Positions 44,343 to 53,155 of a DNA stretch of 64,000 nucleotides are shown here, piece by piece (position 1 is the first letter of the stretch; each line of letters begins with the position of its first letter). The position numbers and the translations under genes were made by a program. Where the stretch lies: contig NZ_JAEULZ010000005.1 in the NCBI RefSeq assembly GCF_016793485.1, positions 25,907 to 89,906 on the forward strand, given 5' to 3'. Origin of the DNA: Mesorhizobium sp. GTDB lineage: Bacteria; Pseudomonadota; Alphaproteobacteria; Rhizobiales; Rhizobiaceae. The notes under the pieces are model-generated. The model had not been told where the DNA came from and made no database searches. It was given only the letters and a program-made list of their open reading frames with translations.

Positions 44343-45317
44343 ATGATCAAGGCCTTCGTCGCTCAGAACGAACATCTGCACCCCGTGGATCACCTGACGG
44401 CCGACAGTTCCAATGTCGTCTGGGTCGACCTGTTCAACCCGACCAAGGACGAGGAGAACACCGTCGAGGAGTGGCTGGGCGTGGAGGTGCCGACCCGCGA
44501 GGAAATGGAGGAGATCGAGGTCTCATCGCGTCTCTATGCGGAGAACGGCGCCTATGTGATGACGGCGACCCTGCCGGCCCATACCGACGGCGACCGGCCC
44601 GAGATGCTGCCGGTGACCTTCATGCTGGCCGGCGAGCGCCTGATCACCATCCGCTATCATGAGCCACGCGCCTTTCAGACGTTTCCCATGCACGCGGAAA
44701 AGGCCGACGTCGGCTGCACCAACGGCGAGACCATCCTGGTCTCCCTGTTGGAGGCGATCGTAGACCGCCTCGCGGACGTCCTGGAGCGCGCAAGCAAGGA
44801 TGTCGTCGATATCTCCCGCGACATGTTCGATTCCACCGAGAAGAAGGCGTCCAAGCGCGACCGCGATTTCCGGGCAATCATCCATCGGATCGGCAGCAAG
44901 GAAGACCTCGTCTCGAAAGTACAGGACAGCCTGCTGACGCTGCAGCGCCTGTCGGGGTATCTTGCCAATGTCGTCGCCCAGGATTCCCAGGGCAAGGTGA
45001 TGCGCGCCCGCGTCAAGACGCTGGCGCGCGACGTGTCGTCCCTGTCGGACCACGCCTCCTTCCAGACACAGAAGATCAACTTCCTGCTCGACGCCACGCT
45101 CGGCATGATCAACATCGAGCAGAACGGCATCATCAAGATCTTTTCGGTGGCGGCGGTGGTCTTCCTGCCGCCGACCCTCGTCGCCTCGGTCTACGGCATG
45201 AACTTCGAAGGGATGCCAGAGCTCAAATGGGCTTTTGGCTACCCGATCGCGCTCGGGATCATGGTGCTGTCCGCCATCCTGCCCTTCTGGTTCTTCCGCC
45301 GCAAGGGTTGGCTCTGA
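44343..45317 (+). CDS. corA: CorA-family magnesium/divalent metal transporter
   Basis: A 324-residue CorA protein: soluble N-terminal domain, long helices, then two C-terminal transmembrane segments with the GMN pore motif (YGMNFEGMPEL). It carries Mg2+ and possibly Co2+ or Ni2+ into the cell. The ATG at 44343 follows GGAGAACGGCG. It stands alone, with a GCCGGC/GCTGGC hairpin from the preceding gene at about 44218-44233. Confidence 0.93.
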   Translation: MIKAFVAQNEHLHPVDHLTADSSNVVWVDLFNPTKDEENTVEEWLGVEVPTREEMEEIEVSSRLYAENGAYVMTATLPAHTDGDRPEMLPVTFMLAGERLITIRYHEPRAFQTFPMHAEKADVGCTNGETILVSLLEAIVDRLADVLERASKDVVDISRDMFDSTEKKASKRDRDFRAIIHRIGSKEDLVSKVQDSLLTLQRLSGYLANVVAQDSQGKVMRARVKTLARDVSSLSDHASFQTQKINFLLDATLGMINIEQNGIIKIFSVAAVVFLPPTLVASVYGMNFEGMPELKWAFGYPIALGIMVLSAILPFWFFRRKGWL

Positions 45318-45385
45318 TCCGACAATCCCCTATCAGCATTCCGCTGCTGCCTTCTCGGGCTGACGCGATCAGGGGGAGAGACGTG

Positions 45386-45847
45386 ATGACCGGCAGGAGA
45401 TGGGCTTTCGAGGACTTCACGGCCGGCCGGTCGATCGATCTCGGCCACAAGGACGTCACGGCCGAAGAGATCGTTGAATTCGCCAGCGAATACGATCCGC
45501 AACCGATGCATCTCGACGAGGAGGCTGGCCGCGCGAGCATCCTCGGTGGCCTGTCGGCTTCGGGCTGGCACACCTGCTCGATGTATATGCGACTCCTCTG
45601 CGACGCCTTCCTGCTCGACTCGACGTCGCAGGGCGCGCCGGGCATCGACACGATCAGATGGAAACGGCCCGTGCTTGCCGGCGACCGGCTTCGCGGCACC
45701 ACCATGGTGCTTGCGGCGCGGGAGTCGAAATCGCGCCCGTCCATCGGCATCGTCAGCTTCAGGTCGGACTTGTTCAACCAGCGTGGCGACGCGGTTCTCG
45801 AACTGGAAAACTCCATCATGTTCCTGAAGCGTGAGGCGCAGGCATGA
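45386..45847 (+). CDS. MaoC-family dehydratase (first of two)
   Basis: A 153-residue hotdog-fold protein with the hydratase motif YDPQPMHLDEEAG (catalytic Asp and His) followed by GGLSASGWHT. Such proteins hydrate enoyl-CoAs or act on related acyl substrates. GGGGGAG precedes the ATG. It overlaps the next, paralogous gene by four bases, so the two may form a heterodimer. Confidence 0.87.
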   Translation: MTGRRWAFEDFTAGRSIDLGHKDVTAEEIVEFASEYDPQPMHLDEEAGRASILGGLSASGWHTCSMYMRLLCDAFLLDSTSQGAPGIDTIRWKRPVLAGDRLRGTTMVLAARESKSRPSIGIVSFRSDLFNQRGDAVLELENSIMFLKREAQA

Positions 45848-46302
45848 CGCTCGACGAATTCTTCGAGATCGGCGTCGTCACACCGCTCGGCCCACATGTC
45901 TTCGATGCCGAGGGCATCAAGGCGTTTGCCCGCAAATACGACCCGCAGCCGTTCCACATGGACGAGGACGCCGCCAGGAACAGCGTCTTCGGCGGGCTCT
46001 GCGCATCCGGCTGGCAAACGGCCTCGGCTTGGATGAAGCGCAATCTCGCGACGCCGACCAAGGCATGGACAGGCGAAGGCCCGGCGCCGGTCTTCGGCCC
46101 ATCGCCCGGCATTACCAACCTCAAATGGTTGAAGCCCGTCTATGCGGGCGAGTCCGTGACCTACACCCGTACGGCCGTCTCGCATCGCCCGATGTCGTCG
46201 CGCCCGGGCTGGCGTCTGCTGACCGTTCGTGCCGAGGGCATCGATTCCACCGGCGCAAAAGTCATCGAGTTCGACAGCGCCGTCCTTGTAAAGGTCGAGT
46301 AG
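45844..46302 (+). CDS. MaoC-family dehydratase (second of two)
   Basis: A 152-residue paralogue of the preceding protein, with YDPQPFHMDEDAARNS and GGLCASGWQT. The shared motif keeps the Asp and His in both, so both may be active. It is translationally coupled (ATGA). The CoA substrate and pathway are not evident from the neighbours. Confidence 0.87.
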   Translation: MTLDEFFEIGVVTPLGPHVFDAEGIKAFARKYDPQPFHMDEDAARNSVFGGLCASGWQTASAWMKRNLATPTKAWTGEGPAPVFGPSPGITNLKWLKPVYAGESVTYTRTAVSHRPMSSRPGWRLLTVRAEGIDSTGAKVIEFDSAVLVKVE

Positions 46303-46306
46303 GCGA

Positions 46307-47296
46307 TCAGCCTAGGCCGATCAGCTTCTCGGGGAAACTGCCGGCTATCACGCTCTGCGCCGCCTGCGCGCCAAAGACCGCCTGTGAGCGCCTGGCATCA
46401 TAACGTGCCCGTTTGCGCAGCTTGTCCTTGCTCGTCAGCATGCCCAGCGACGCGTCGAATTTCCGGCTCAAACGCTTGAGCAAGAACCGCGCGCGATTGG
46501 CGGTTTGGCTTTGGTCGAAGCGGCTTGCCCACGGCGTGTTCCGCGCCATTTCCCGGTAGATCGAATGCGCCTCAGGCTCGACACCGAGCGGCTTCGACCA
46601 CGGCTTGCCCCAACTGAAGTGCCGGGCAAAAGCCTCGCCGAATGGGATCTGCGAGTTGAAGTTGGTCATGACGTTCCAGCGCGGATCCATCGTCTGCCAC
46701 CGGCCCTCGAAGACGACGTTGAGCGCATCCTGATCATGCTGGAGGCAGATGTCGCGGCGCTCCCGCGCAAAGCGCCTCGTCCGCTCCAGAAGCCCCTCGT
46801 CGCGCACCTGCTCCATGTTGAAGACAAGCACGCCGGCATTGAAATAGGGCGCGCCGGGCTTCAGCGGCAGCCGGGTCCGGTATTTCGGGTCATAATACTG
46901 CTGGTCGTCGTGCGCGGCGAGCAACGCTCCGTTGAGCTGAGTAGCGGCAAGGTCAGCCACCGATCGATTGAAGAGCACGTCGCAATCGGCATAAACCAGC
47001 GTCCGATAAGGCTGGAAAACCGGCAGCAGGTCGACGAACAGCCGCATGTAGGTCGCGAGGCCGAGCCGCTCCGCATTGACGGTGAAGCCTTCGAGTTCGC
47101 TCGACATGTCGACAATGGCAACGTGGCTTCCGAGGAGCGCTGTCGCCGCCTCAAGGTCCTCGCGACCGACGCCGGTGTACAGAATCACGCCAGGCGTCGC
47201 GGTCCCGGATACGTCGAGGACCCTGCGCGCCGCCAGGCAGGCGTAGGGAAAATACCTCCCGTCCGCTGCGAAGAAATAGCAGGCCTCCTTCTCCAT
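46307..47296 (-). CDS. GT8-like glycosyltransferase
   Basis: A 329-residue protein with the GT8 layout: YFFAADGRYFPYACLAARRVL start, the metal-binding DxD in LVYADCDVLFN (about 104-114), then APYFNAGVLVFNMEQ and QHDQDALNVVFEGRW. GT8 enzymes add galactose or glucose to lipopolysaccharide and other acceptors. The C-terminal 70 residues are basic. The ribosome site is weak. It is convergent with the MaoC genes and follows apt by about 35 bp. Confidence 0.85.
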   Translation of the reverse strand: MEKEACYFFAADGRYFPYACLAARRVLDVSGTATPGVILYTGVGREDLEAATALLGSHVAIVDMSSELEGFTVNAERLGLATYMRLFVDLLPVFQPYRTLVYADCDVLFNRSVADLAATQLNGALLAAHDDQQYYDPKYRTRLPLKPGAPYFNAGVLVFNMEQVRDEGLLERTRRFARERRDICLQHDQDALNVVFEGRWQTMDPRWNVMTNFNSQIPFGEAFARHFSWGKPWSKPLGVEPEAHSIYREMARNTPWASRFDQSQTANRARFLLKRLSRKFDASLGMLTSKDKLRKRARYDARRSQAVFGAQAAQSVIAGSFPEKLIGLG

Positions 47297-47330
47297 GGAT
47301 CGTCGCGCCCCGGCCTGCTGCCTCCAGCCC

Positions 47331-47876
47331 TCAATGTCCCTCGAACGCGACCAGCGTGCGAACCGGGACGCCGAGACCCTCAAGCTTCCTGCGGCCGCCG
47401 AGGTCCGGCAGGTCGATGACGAAGCAGGCCGCCACGAGGTCCGCGCCCATCTGCGAGAGCAGCTTGACGGCGGCCTCGGCGGTGCCCCCTGTCGCAATCA
47501 GGTCGTCGATGAGAATGACCTTCTCACCCGGCTGTATCGCGTCCTTGTGCATCTCCATCTCGTCGATGCCGTATTCGAGGCTGTAGGCGACGCGCACCGT
47601 CTCGTGCGGCAGCTTGCCCTTCTTGCGGATCGGCACGAAGCCCGCCGAAAGCTGGTGTGCGACCGCGCCGCCGAGGATGAAGCCCCGCGCCTCGATGCCT
47701 GCGATCTTGTCCATCTTCATCCCGGCATAGGGCTGAACCAGCTCATCGATCGCACGACGGAAGGCCCGCGCATTGCCGAGGAGGGTGGTGATGTCGCGAA
47801 ACAGGATGCCGGGCTTCGGATAGTCCGGGATAGTCCGGATGGACGCCAGCAACGTGTCTTCGAGGGTGAGCTTCAT
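47331..47876 (-). CDS. apt: Adenine phosphoribosyltransferase
   Basis: A 181-residue salvage enzyme converting adenine and PRPP to AMP. Marks: [30 protein letters not shown] and the PRPP-binding [17 protein letters not shown]. The ATG at 47876 gives the standard length. It lies downstream of petC, separated from it by a terminator. Confidence 0.95.
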   Translation of the reverse strand: MKLTLEDTLLASIRTIPDYPKPGILFRDITTLLGNARAFRRAIDELVQPYAGMKMDKIAGIEARGFILGGAVAHQLSAGFVPIRKKGKLPHETVRVAYSLEYGIDEMEMHKDAIQPGEKVILIDDLIATGGTAEAAVKLLSQMGADLVAACFVIDLPDLGGRRKLEGLGVPVRTLVAFEGH

Positions 47877-47924
47877 GTTTTTCGGGTCCCCAGCAGCGGG
47901 TCTGGTTTTGCCCGCCCGCGCGGC

Positions 47925-47952
47925 AAAAGAAAAGGGCGCCTCAAGCGCCCTT
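47925..47952 (-). terminator. Terminator of the petABC operon
   Basis: On the minus strand, AAGGGCGC and GCGCCCTT (47932-47939 and 47945-47952) form an 8-bp stem, followed by TTTTCTTTT (plus-strand A-rich 47925-47933). Confidence 0.85.
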
Positions 47953-47975
47953 CCCGTCAAGTCATTTCAGACAGG

Positions 47976-48809
47976 TCAATGCGCGACGTTCGCCCAGACC
48001 TTGCGCTTGGTAGCCCAGACCAGTCCGGCAAAGAGCACGAGGAACACCATCACGCTGAAACCCAATTGCTTGCGAGCTTCCATACGCGGCTCTGCGGTCC
48101 ACATCAGGAAGGCGGTCACGTCGCGGGCATACTGGTCGACGGTCTCGGGCGATCCGTCGTCATAGGTCACCTGCCCGTCGGAAAGCGGCTTGGCCATCGC
48201 CAGCGACCGGCCAGACAGGAAGTAGGGGTTGTAGTGGGTGCCCTCGGCGATTTCCTCGCCTGCCGGCACCGGTTCGTCATAGCCCGTCAGCAGCGAGTAT
48301 ACGTAGTTCGGACCACCTTCGGCATACTGGGTGAAGATGTCGAAAACGAACTGCGGAAAGCCGCGCAGCACACCGCGCGCCTTGGCCATCAGCGACAGGT
48401 CAGGCGGTGCCGCGCCACCGTTCGCGGCGGCTGCGGCTTCCGTATTGGGGAACGGCGCAGGGAAGTAGTCCGACGGTATCGCGGGCCGCTCGAACATCTC
48501 GCCGTCCGCGTTGGGACCATCCTGCACGGTGTATTCGGCGGCGAAGGCCTTCACCTGCGCCTCGCTGTAGCCGAGATCGGCCAGCGTGCGGAATGCCACA
48601 AGGTTCAACGAGTGGCAGGCTGAGCAAACCTCCTTGTAGACCTTCAGGCCGCGCTGCAACTGGCCTTTGTCGTAGGTGCCGAACGGCCCGGCGAACGACC
48701 AGTCCTGCTCCCTCGGCTTCTTGAGCGGATATTCCGCCGCTGCGGCCGGGGCGGCCAACGCGCCGATCGCGATGCCGGCTGCGGCCAGAACACTGAGAAT
48801 CCTGTTCAT
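47976..48809 (-). CDS. petC: Cytochrome c1
   Basis: A 277-residue precursor with signal peptide (about 1-25), haem-binding C62-SA-C65-H66, the axial Met in the GRSLAMAKPL region and a C-terminal membrane anchor (FSVMVFLVLFAGLVWAT). It carries electrons from the Rieske centre to cytochrome c in complex III. In many rhizobia cytochromes b and c1 are encoded as one fused gene (fbcH); here they are separate frames. AAGGA precedes the ATG. Confidence 0.95.
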   Translation of the reverse strand: MNRILSVLAAAGIAIGALAAPAAAAEYPLKKPREQDWSFAGPFGTYDKGQLQRGLKVYKEVCSACHSLNLVAFRTLADLGYSEAQVKAFAAEYTVQDGPNADGEMFERPAIPSDYFPAPFPNTEAAAAANGGAAPPDLSLMAKARGVLRGFPQFVFDIFTQYAEGGPNYVYSLLTGYDEPVPAGEEIAEGTHYNPYFLSGRSLAMAKPLSDGQVTYDDGSPETVDQYARDVTAFLMWTAEPRMEARKQLGFSVMVFLVLFAGLVWATKRKVWANVAH

Positions 48810-48835
48810 CGGAAAAGTCCTTCTCACGGTCCGGC

Positions 48836-50137
48836 TCAGCCCCTGGTTTCCGGCGCGGCGGCCGCTGCGGCGGGGTGGCCGGCCCCGCCCTTGTTCTTTT
48901 CGAGCACCGCCTCGGTGATCGAGTTCGGCAGGCGACGCGGCCTTTCGATCAAGCCGAGCAAGGGCATGACGACTAGGAAGAAGGCGAAATACAGTATCGT
49001 CGATATCTGCATCGCCGGGATGTACCAACCCGACGCAGGCTTGGAACCGAGCCAGCCGAGGAAGATCGCGTTGGCCGCGAACACCCAGAAGGCGACCTTG
49101 TACCATGGACGATAGACCGCCGAGCGCACCTTCGACGTATCCAGCCACGGCACGAGGAAGAGAACCGCGATGGCGCTGAACATCGCCAGAACGCCGCCAA
49201 GCTTGGAATCGATCGGCCCGATGTTGAAGGTGATGGCGCGCAGGATCGCGTAGAACGGCAGGAAGTACCATTCCGGCACGATTTCAGCCGGCGTCTTCAT
49301 CGGATTCGCCTCGATGTAGTTGTCCGGGTGGCCGAGATAGTTCGGCATATAGAAGACGAACCAGGCGAAGACGATGAAGAACACCACCATCGCCAGCGCA
49401 TCCTTGACGGTCGCGTATGGCGTGAAGGCGACCGTATCCGTCTTGCTCTTGACCTCGATGCCGGTGGGATTCGTCTGGCCTACCACGTGCAGCGCCCATA
49501 TGTGCAGGACGACGACGCCCGCGATCATGAACGGCAGCAGGTAGTGCAGCGCGAAGAAGCGATTGAGCGTCGGATTGTCGACAGCGAAGCCGCCGAGCAG
49601 CAACTGCTGGATCCAGTCGCCGACGAGCGGGATGGCGGTGAAGAAACCGGTGATGACGGTGGCGCCCCAGAAGCTCATCTGGCCCCACGGCAGCACGTAG
49701 CCCATGAAGCCCGTCGCCATCATCAGCAGATAGATGATGCAGCCCAGGATCCAGAGCAACTCGCGCGGCGCCTTGTAGGATCCGTAATAGAGACCCCGGA
49801 AGATGTGGATGTAGACCGCCACGAAGAACATCGAAGCGCCGTTGGAGTGCAGGTAGCGCAGCAGCCAGCCGGAGTTCACGTCGCGCATGATTTTCTCGAC
49901 CGACTGGAAGGCCAGGCCGGTGTCGGAAACATAGTGCATGGCCAGCACGATGCCGGTGATGATCTGCGACACCAGCATGATCGCCAGGATGCCGCCAAAG
50001 GCGTAGGCGTAGTTCAGGTTGCGCGGAACCGGGTAGGAAACGAAGCTGTCATGCATGAGCCGCGGCAGCGGCATGCGGGAATCGAACCAGCGCTCGATTC
50101 CAGTCCGGGGAGTATAGGTCGAATTTGCACCGCTCAT
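48836..50137 (-). CDS. petB: Cytochrome b of the bc1 complex
   Basis: A 433-residue membrane protein with at least eight transmembrane helices, paired haem-ligand His in [22 protein letters not shown] and the second pair in [21 protein letters not shown] (both in pieces), and the Qo-site motif PEWYFLP. It transfers electrons between quinol and haems b across the inner membrane. It ends 27 bp before petC and begins 15 bp after petA. An Ala/Gly-rich tail ends it. Confidence 0.97.
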   Translation of the reverse strand: MSGANSTYTPRTGIERWFDSRMPLPRLMHDSFVSYPVPRNLNYAYAFGGILAIMLVSQIITGIVLAMHYVSDTGLAFQSVEKIMRDVNSGWLLRYLHSNGASMFFVAVYIHIFRGLYYGSYKAPRELLWILGCIIYLLMMATGFMGYVLPWGQMSFWGATVITGFFTAIPLVGDWIQQLLLGGFAVDNPTLNRFFALHYLLPFMIAGVVVLHIWALHVVGQTNPTGIEVKSKTDTVAFTPYATVKDALAMVVFFIVFAWFVFYMPNYLGHPDNYIEANPMKTPAEIVPEWYFLPFYAILRAITFNIGPIDSKLGGVLAMFSAIAVLFLVPWLDTSKVRSAVYRPWYKVAFWVFAANAIFLGWLGSKPASGWYIPAMQISTILYFAFFLVVMPLLGLIERPRRLPNSITEAVLEKNKGGAGHPAAAAAAPETRG

Positions 50138-50151
50138 CGGAATCTATCCCC

Positions 50152-50715
50152 TCAACCGACCCGGATGCGCGTGTCGGAAATGAATGCAAAAGTAGGCACG
50201 GCCATGTTCTGCGGCGCCGGCCCCACCCGGATACGCCCAGCCGTGTCGTAGTGCGAACCGTGGCACGGACAGAACCAGCCGCCGAAATCGCCGGACTGGC
50301 CAAGCGGCACGCAGCCCAGATGGGTGCAGACGCCGACCATCACCAGCCAGTTTTCCTTGCCTTCACCGGCTGCCCGGTCCGCGTCCGTTGCGGGAGCGTC
50401 CGCCGGCAGGTTGGCGTTGCGGGCAATCGGGTCCTTGAGATCAGCCACCGGCACGGCCTTCGCCGCCTCGATTTCCTCCGGCGTGCGGTTGCGGATGAAG
50501 ACCGGCTTGCCGCGCCACTTGACGGTCAGCGACATGCCCGGCTGCACCTGCGAGACATCGACTTCCACCGAAGCGAGCGCGAGGGTAGAGGCATCGGGAC
50601 GCATCTGGTCGATGAACGGCCATGCAAACGCTGCCGCGCCAACGGCGCCGGCCACGCCGGTTGCAACGTAGAGGAAGTCCCGTCGTGTGGGTTCGTGGGT
50701 GTCGGTCGCGCTCAC
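50152..50715 (-). CDS. petA: Ubiquinol-cytochrome c reductase Rieske iron-sulfur subunit
   Basis: A 187-residue protein with a Tat-type start ([18 protein letters not shown]), one membrane anchor and the 2Fe-2S ligands in CTHLGC (about 130-135) and CPCHGSHYD (about 149-157). The start is the GTG at 50715; GGAG lies seven bases upstream. It is the first gene of petABC. PetP/PetR homologues at 20 kb are candidate regulators. Confidence 0.96.
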   Translation of the reverse strand: MSATDTHEPTRRDFLYVATGVAGAVGAAAFAWPFIDQMRPDASTLALASVEVDVSQVQPGMSLTVKWRGKPVFIRNRTPEEIEAAKAVPVADLKDPIARNANLPADAPATDADRAAGEGKENWLVMVGVCTHLGCVPLGQSGDFGGWFCPCHGSHYDTAGRIRVGPAPQNMAVPTFAFISDTRIRVG

Positions 50716-50961
50716 GGGACTCCGTCCTTTCGTCTCATCAAGCCGAAGACTGGAGCTTTCCCCTCGCTCACCACACACCGGCCCGTCAGCGCATGGCAAC
50801 GAGCTAGCGAGATTCCTCCGGCATTTTTCGATTTTGGTTTATGCGTGAAGCTACTCTTTGTCCAGACTGGAGCGGCAGAGAGGGCAGATTGTCGCGGGGA
50901 CACGGAATATCCAGCCGGTCCGCGGCTTTCCGGGCAAAACCAGCGACGGGGGACAATGCCG

Positions 50962-51273
50962 TCAGGCCGCTCCCATGCGAACCAGCACGGCTCTTGGAAT
51001 ATCATATTCCCGGATGATCGACTCGTGCCTGCGGAACCCGCACAATTCGCGCTGGATGAAATAGGCGTGGACGGCGGCCGCCGCGACCTTGAGCGCAGCC
51101 TCGCGGCCCTCGTCTTCCCTCGGGATTTCCCTCAGCCGGGCGAGCGCCAGGCGGGCCTTTTCCCCGGCTTTTCCCAGCGCGGCCGCCTTCTCGGCCAATA
51201 TCTCGTGCCCGAGGAGATCGAGGCCGGAATCGGCCGGCAGGCCCGGCCACATCGATGACATGCGCTGCGACAC
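50962..51273 (-). CDS. Small conserved cytosolic protein (probably DUF6665)
   Basis: A 103-residue, Ala/Leu/Arg/Glu-rich helical protein with the ending AYFIQRELCGFRRHESIIREYDIPRAVLVRMG (in pieces), which I associate with DUF6665 of rhizobia. The start is most likely GTG 51273, five bases after AAGGA; ATG at 51261 or 51252 are alternatives. It follows the ABC transporter pair by 13 bp on the same strand, so it is probably cotranscribed. Function unknown. Confidence 0.65.
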   Translation of the reverse strand: MSQRMSSMWPGLPADSGLDLLGHEILAEKAAALGKAGEKARLALARLREIPREDEGREAALKVAAAAVHAYFIQRELCGFRRHESIIREYDIPRAVLVRMGAA

Positions 51274-51286
51274 GTCTGTCCTTGCT

Positions 51287-53155
51287 CTATTCGGCGGCCA
51301 GCCTGTCGCCCAGAAAGCCGCCAGACTGCCGCTTCCACAATTGGGCATAGAGGCCGCCCTTCGCAAGCAGGCTTTCATGCGTGCCTTCCTCGACGATCCG
51401 CCCCTCGTCGAGCACGATCAGCCGGTCAAGCGCCGCGATGGTCGAAAGCCGGTGGGCGACCGCGATCACCGTCTTGCCTTCCATCAGCCTGTAAAGATTG
51501 TCCTGGATCGCCGCTTCCACCTCCGAATCGAGCGCCGAGGTCGCCTCGTCGAGAATCAGCACCGGGGCGTCCTTGAGCATCATCCGTGCGATCGCGATTC
51601 GCTGCCTTTGCCCGCCGGAAAGCTTGACGCCACGTTCGCCGACCTGCGCGTCATAACCACGGCGCCCCCTGGGATCGGAGACGTCGACGATGAAATCATG
51701 CGCGGCGGCGCGGCGTGCCGCATCCTCTATCTCGGCCTGTGTCGCGCCCGGCTTCGCATAGGCGATGTTATCGCGAATGGCGCGGTGCATCAGCACCGCA
51801 TCCTGGCTCACCACGCCGAACTGCGCGCGCAGCGAGGCCTGTGTCAGCGAGCGGATGTCCTGCCCATCGATCAGGATGCGGCCGTTCTCGACGTCGAACA
51901 GCCGGAGGATCAGGTTAACGATCGTCGTCTTGCCCGCGCCCGACGGGCCGATCAGCGCCACCCGCTCGCCCGGCCTGATATGCAGGTTCAAGTTCTCGAT
52001 CACGCCCTCGCCCTTGCCATAGTGGAAGGTCACGTCCTCGAACCGGATATCGCCCTTGGCCCGGCCCATCACCGCCGCGTCGGGCGCGTCCTTGATCGCC
52101 GGCCTGACGGAGATGGTGCGCATGGCGTCCTGCACGGTCCCGTAGTTGCGCACCAGCCCGTTGATGTTGAACATCATCCAGCCCGACATCTGGTTCAGCC
52201 GGAAAACCAGCGCCAGCGAGGCCGCAATCGCGCCGGTCGAGATGCCGCCCCCAGTCCATTTCATGACGCAGAGGACGGCAATCGTGCTCATCATCACGCC
52301 GTTGAGCAACGCGATCGCCGAGCGCACCGTGGTCACGGCGCGTGTAAGCCTCACGACGGCATAGAACAGACTTTCCAGCCCGTCGCGGATATAGGCGTGC
52401 TCGCGCCGGCCGCTGTCGAACAGCTTGACGGACATGATGTTGGTGAAGGCATCGACCAGGCGTCCGTTGAAGACGGAGCGCTCGTCGGCGGCCGCCCGGC
52501 CGGCCCTGCGCATCTCCGGCATCAGGAACCAGATGATCCCGACATAGCCGACGAACCAGATCGCCACGACCAGCCCCATCCAGGGATCGACCGAGGCGAG
52601 GATGGTGATCGCCAGAATCATGAACGTCACGAAGGACCACATGGTCTGCAGCACGTTGACGATGAAGTCGCCGACCGCCTCGCCACCCTGCATGATCTTG
52701 GTGGCGATGCGGCCCGCGAAATCGTTCTGGTAGAAGGAATAGGGCTGCTCGATCACACGCCGGAACGACTGCCAGCGCACCATCGAGAAGAAGCCGGGCA
52801 CGATCACCTGCTGCTCGACGATTGCCGAGGCGATCATCACGCCGGTGCGGACAACCAGCAGCAACGCCAGCAGGCCAAGCAATTCCTTCCAGTGGTCAGC
52901 GAACAGCCGTGCGGGGCTAGAGTTGTCCAGCAGGTCGATCAGCCAGCCGACGGACCAGTAGAGCATCGCATCGATCGCGCCCGCCAGTCCGCCGACGAGA
53001 AGCAGCAGGAGGAACGGCCCCCGCGCCTGGCTGGCGAAGTAGAGGATGAACTGCCAAGCCGTATCGGGCAGCACCTCGCGATCCGTATCCTGGAATGGAT
53101 CGATCGCGCCTTCGAAGCGCCCCCACAGCCTTTCGCGGAAATCGCTGTCGCTCAT
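51287..53155 (-). CDS. ABC transporter, fused permease/ATPase (second half of a pair)
   Basis: A 622-residue MsbA/HlyB-type half-transporter: six transmembrane helices (about 50-330), then Walker A GPSGAGKTT, signature LSGGQRQRIAIAR and Walker B VLILDEATSALD. The D-loop and H-loop (AHRLSTI) are intact. It overlaps its upstream partner by four bases and is about the same size, so a heterodimeric exporter is likely. Substrate could be lipid, peptide or drug. Confidence 0.9.
   Translation of the reverse strand: MSDSDFRERLWGRFEGAIDPFQDTDREVLPDTAWQFILYFASQARGPFLLLLLVGGLAGAIDAMLYWSVGWLIDLLDNSSPARLFADHWKELLGLLALLLVVRTGVMIASAIVEQQVIVPGFFSMVRWQSFRRVIEQPYSFYQNDFAGRIATKIMQGGEAVGDFIVNVLQTMWSFVTFMILAITILASVDPWMGLVVAIWFVGYVGIIWFLMPEMRRAGRAAADERSVFNGRLVDAFTNIMSVKLFDSGRREHAYIRDGLESLFYAVVRLTRAVTTVRSAIALLNGVMMSTIAVLCVMKWTGGGISTGAIAASLALVFRLNQMSGWMMFNINGLVRNYGTVQDAMRTISVRPAIKDAPDAAVMGRAKGDIRFEDVTFHYGKGEGVIENLNLHIRPGERVALIGPSGAGKTTIVNLILRLFDVENGRILIDGQDIRSLTQASLRAQFGVVSQDAVLMHRAIRDNIAYAKPGATQAEIEDAARRAAAHDFIVDVSDPRGRRGYDAQVGERGVKLSGGQRQRIAIARMMLKDAPVLILDEATSALDSEVEAAIQDNLYRLMEGKTVIAVAHRLSTIAALDRLIVLDEGRIVEEGTHESLLAKGGLYAQLWKRQSGGFLGDRLAAE

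Noticed and set aside
50716-50961. Promoter of petABC (TGGACA with TAAACC at 17 bp on the minus strand)
   Set aside because: The -10 match is too weak to report as a feature without a mapped start site.
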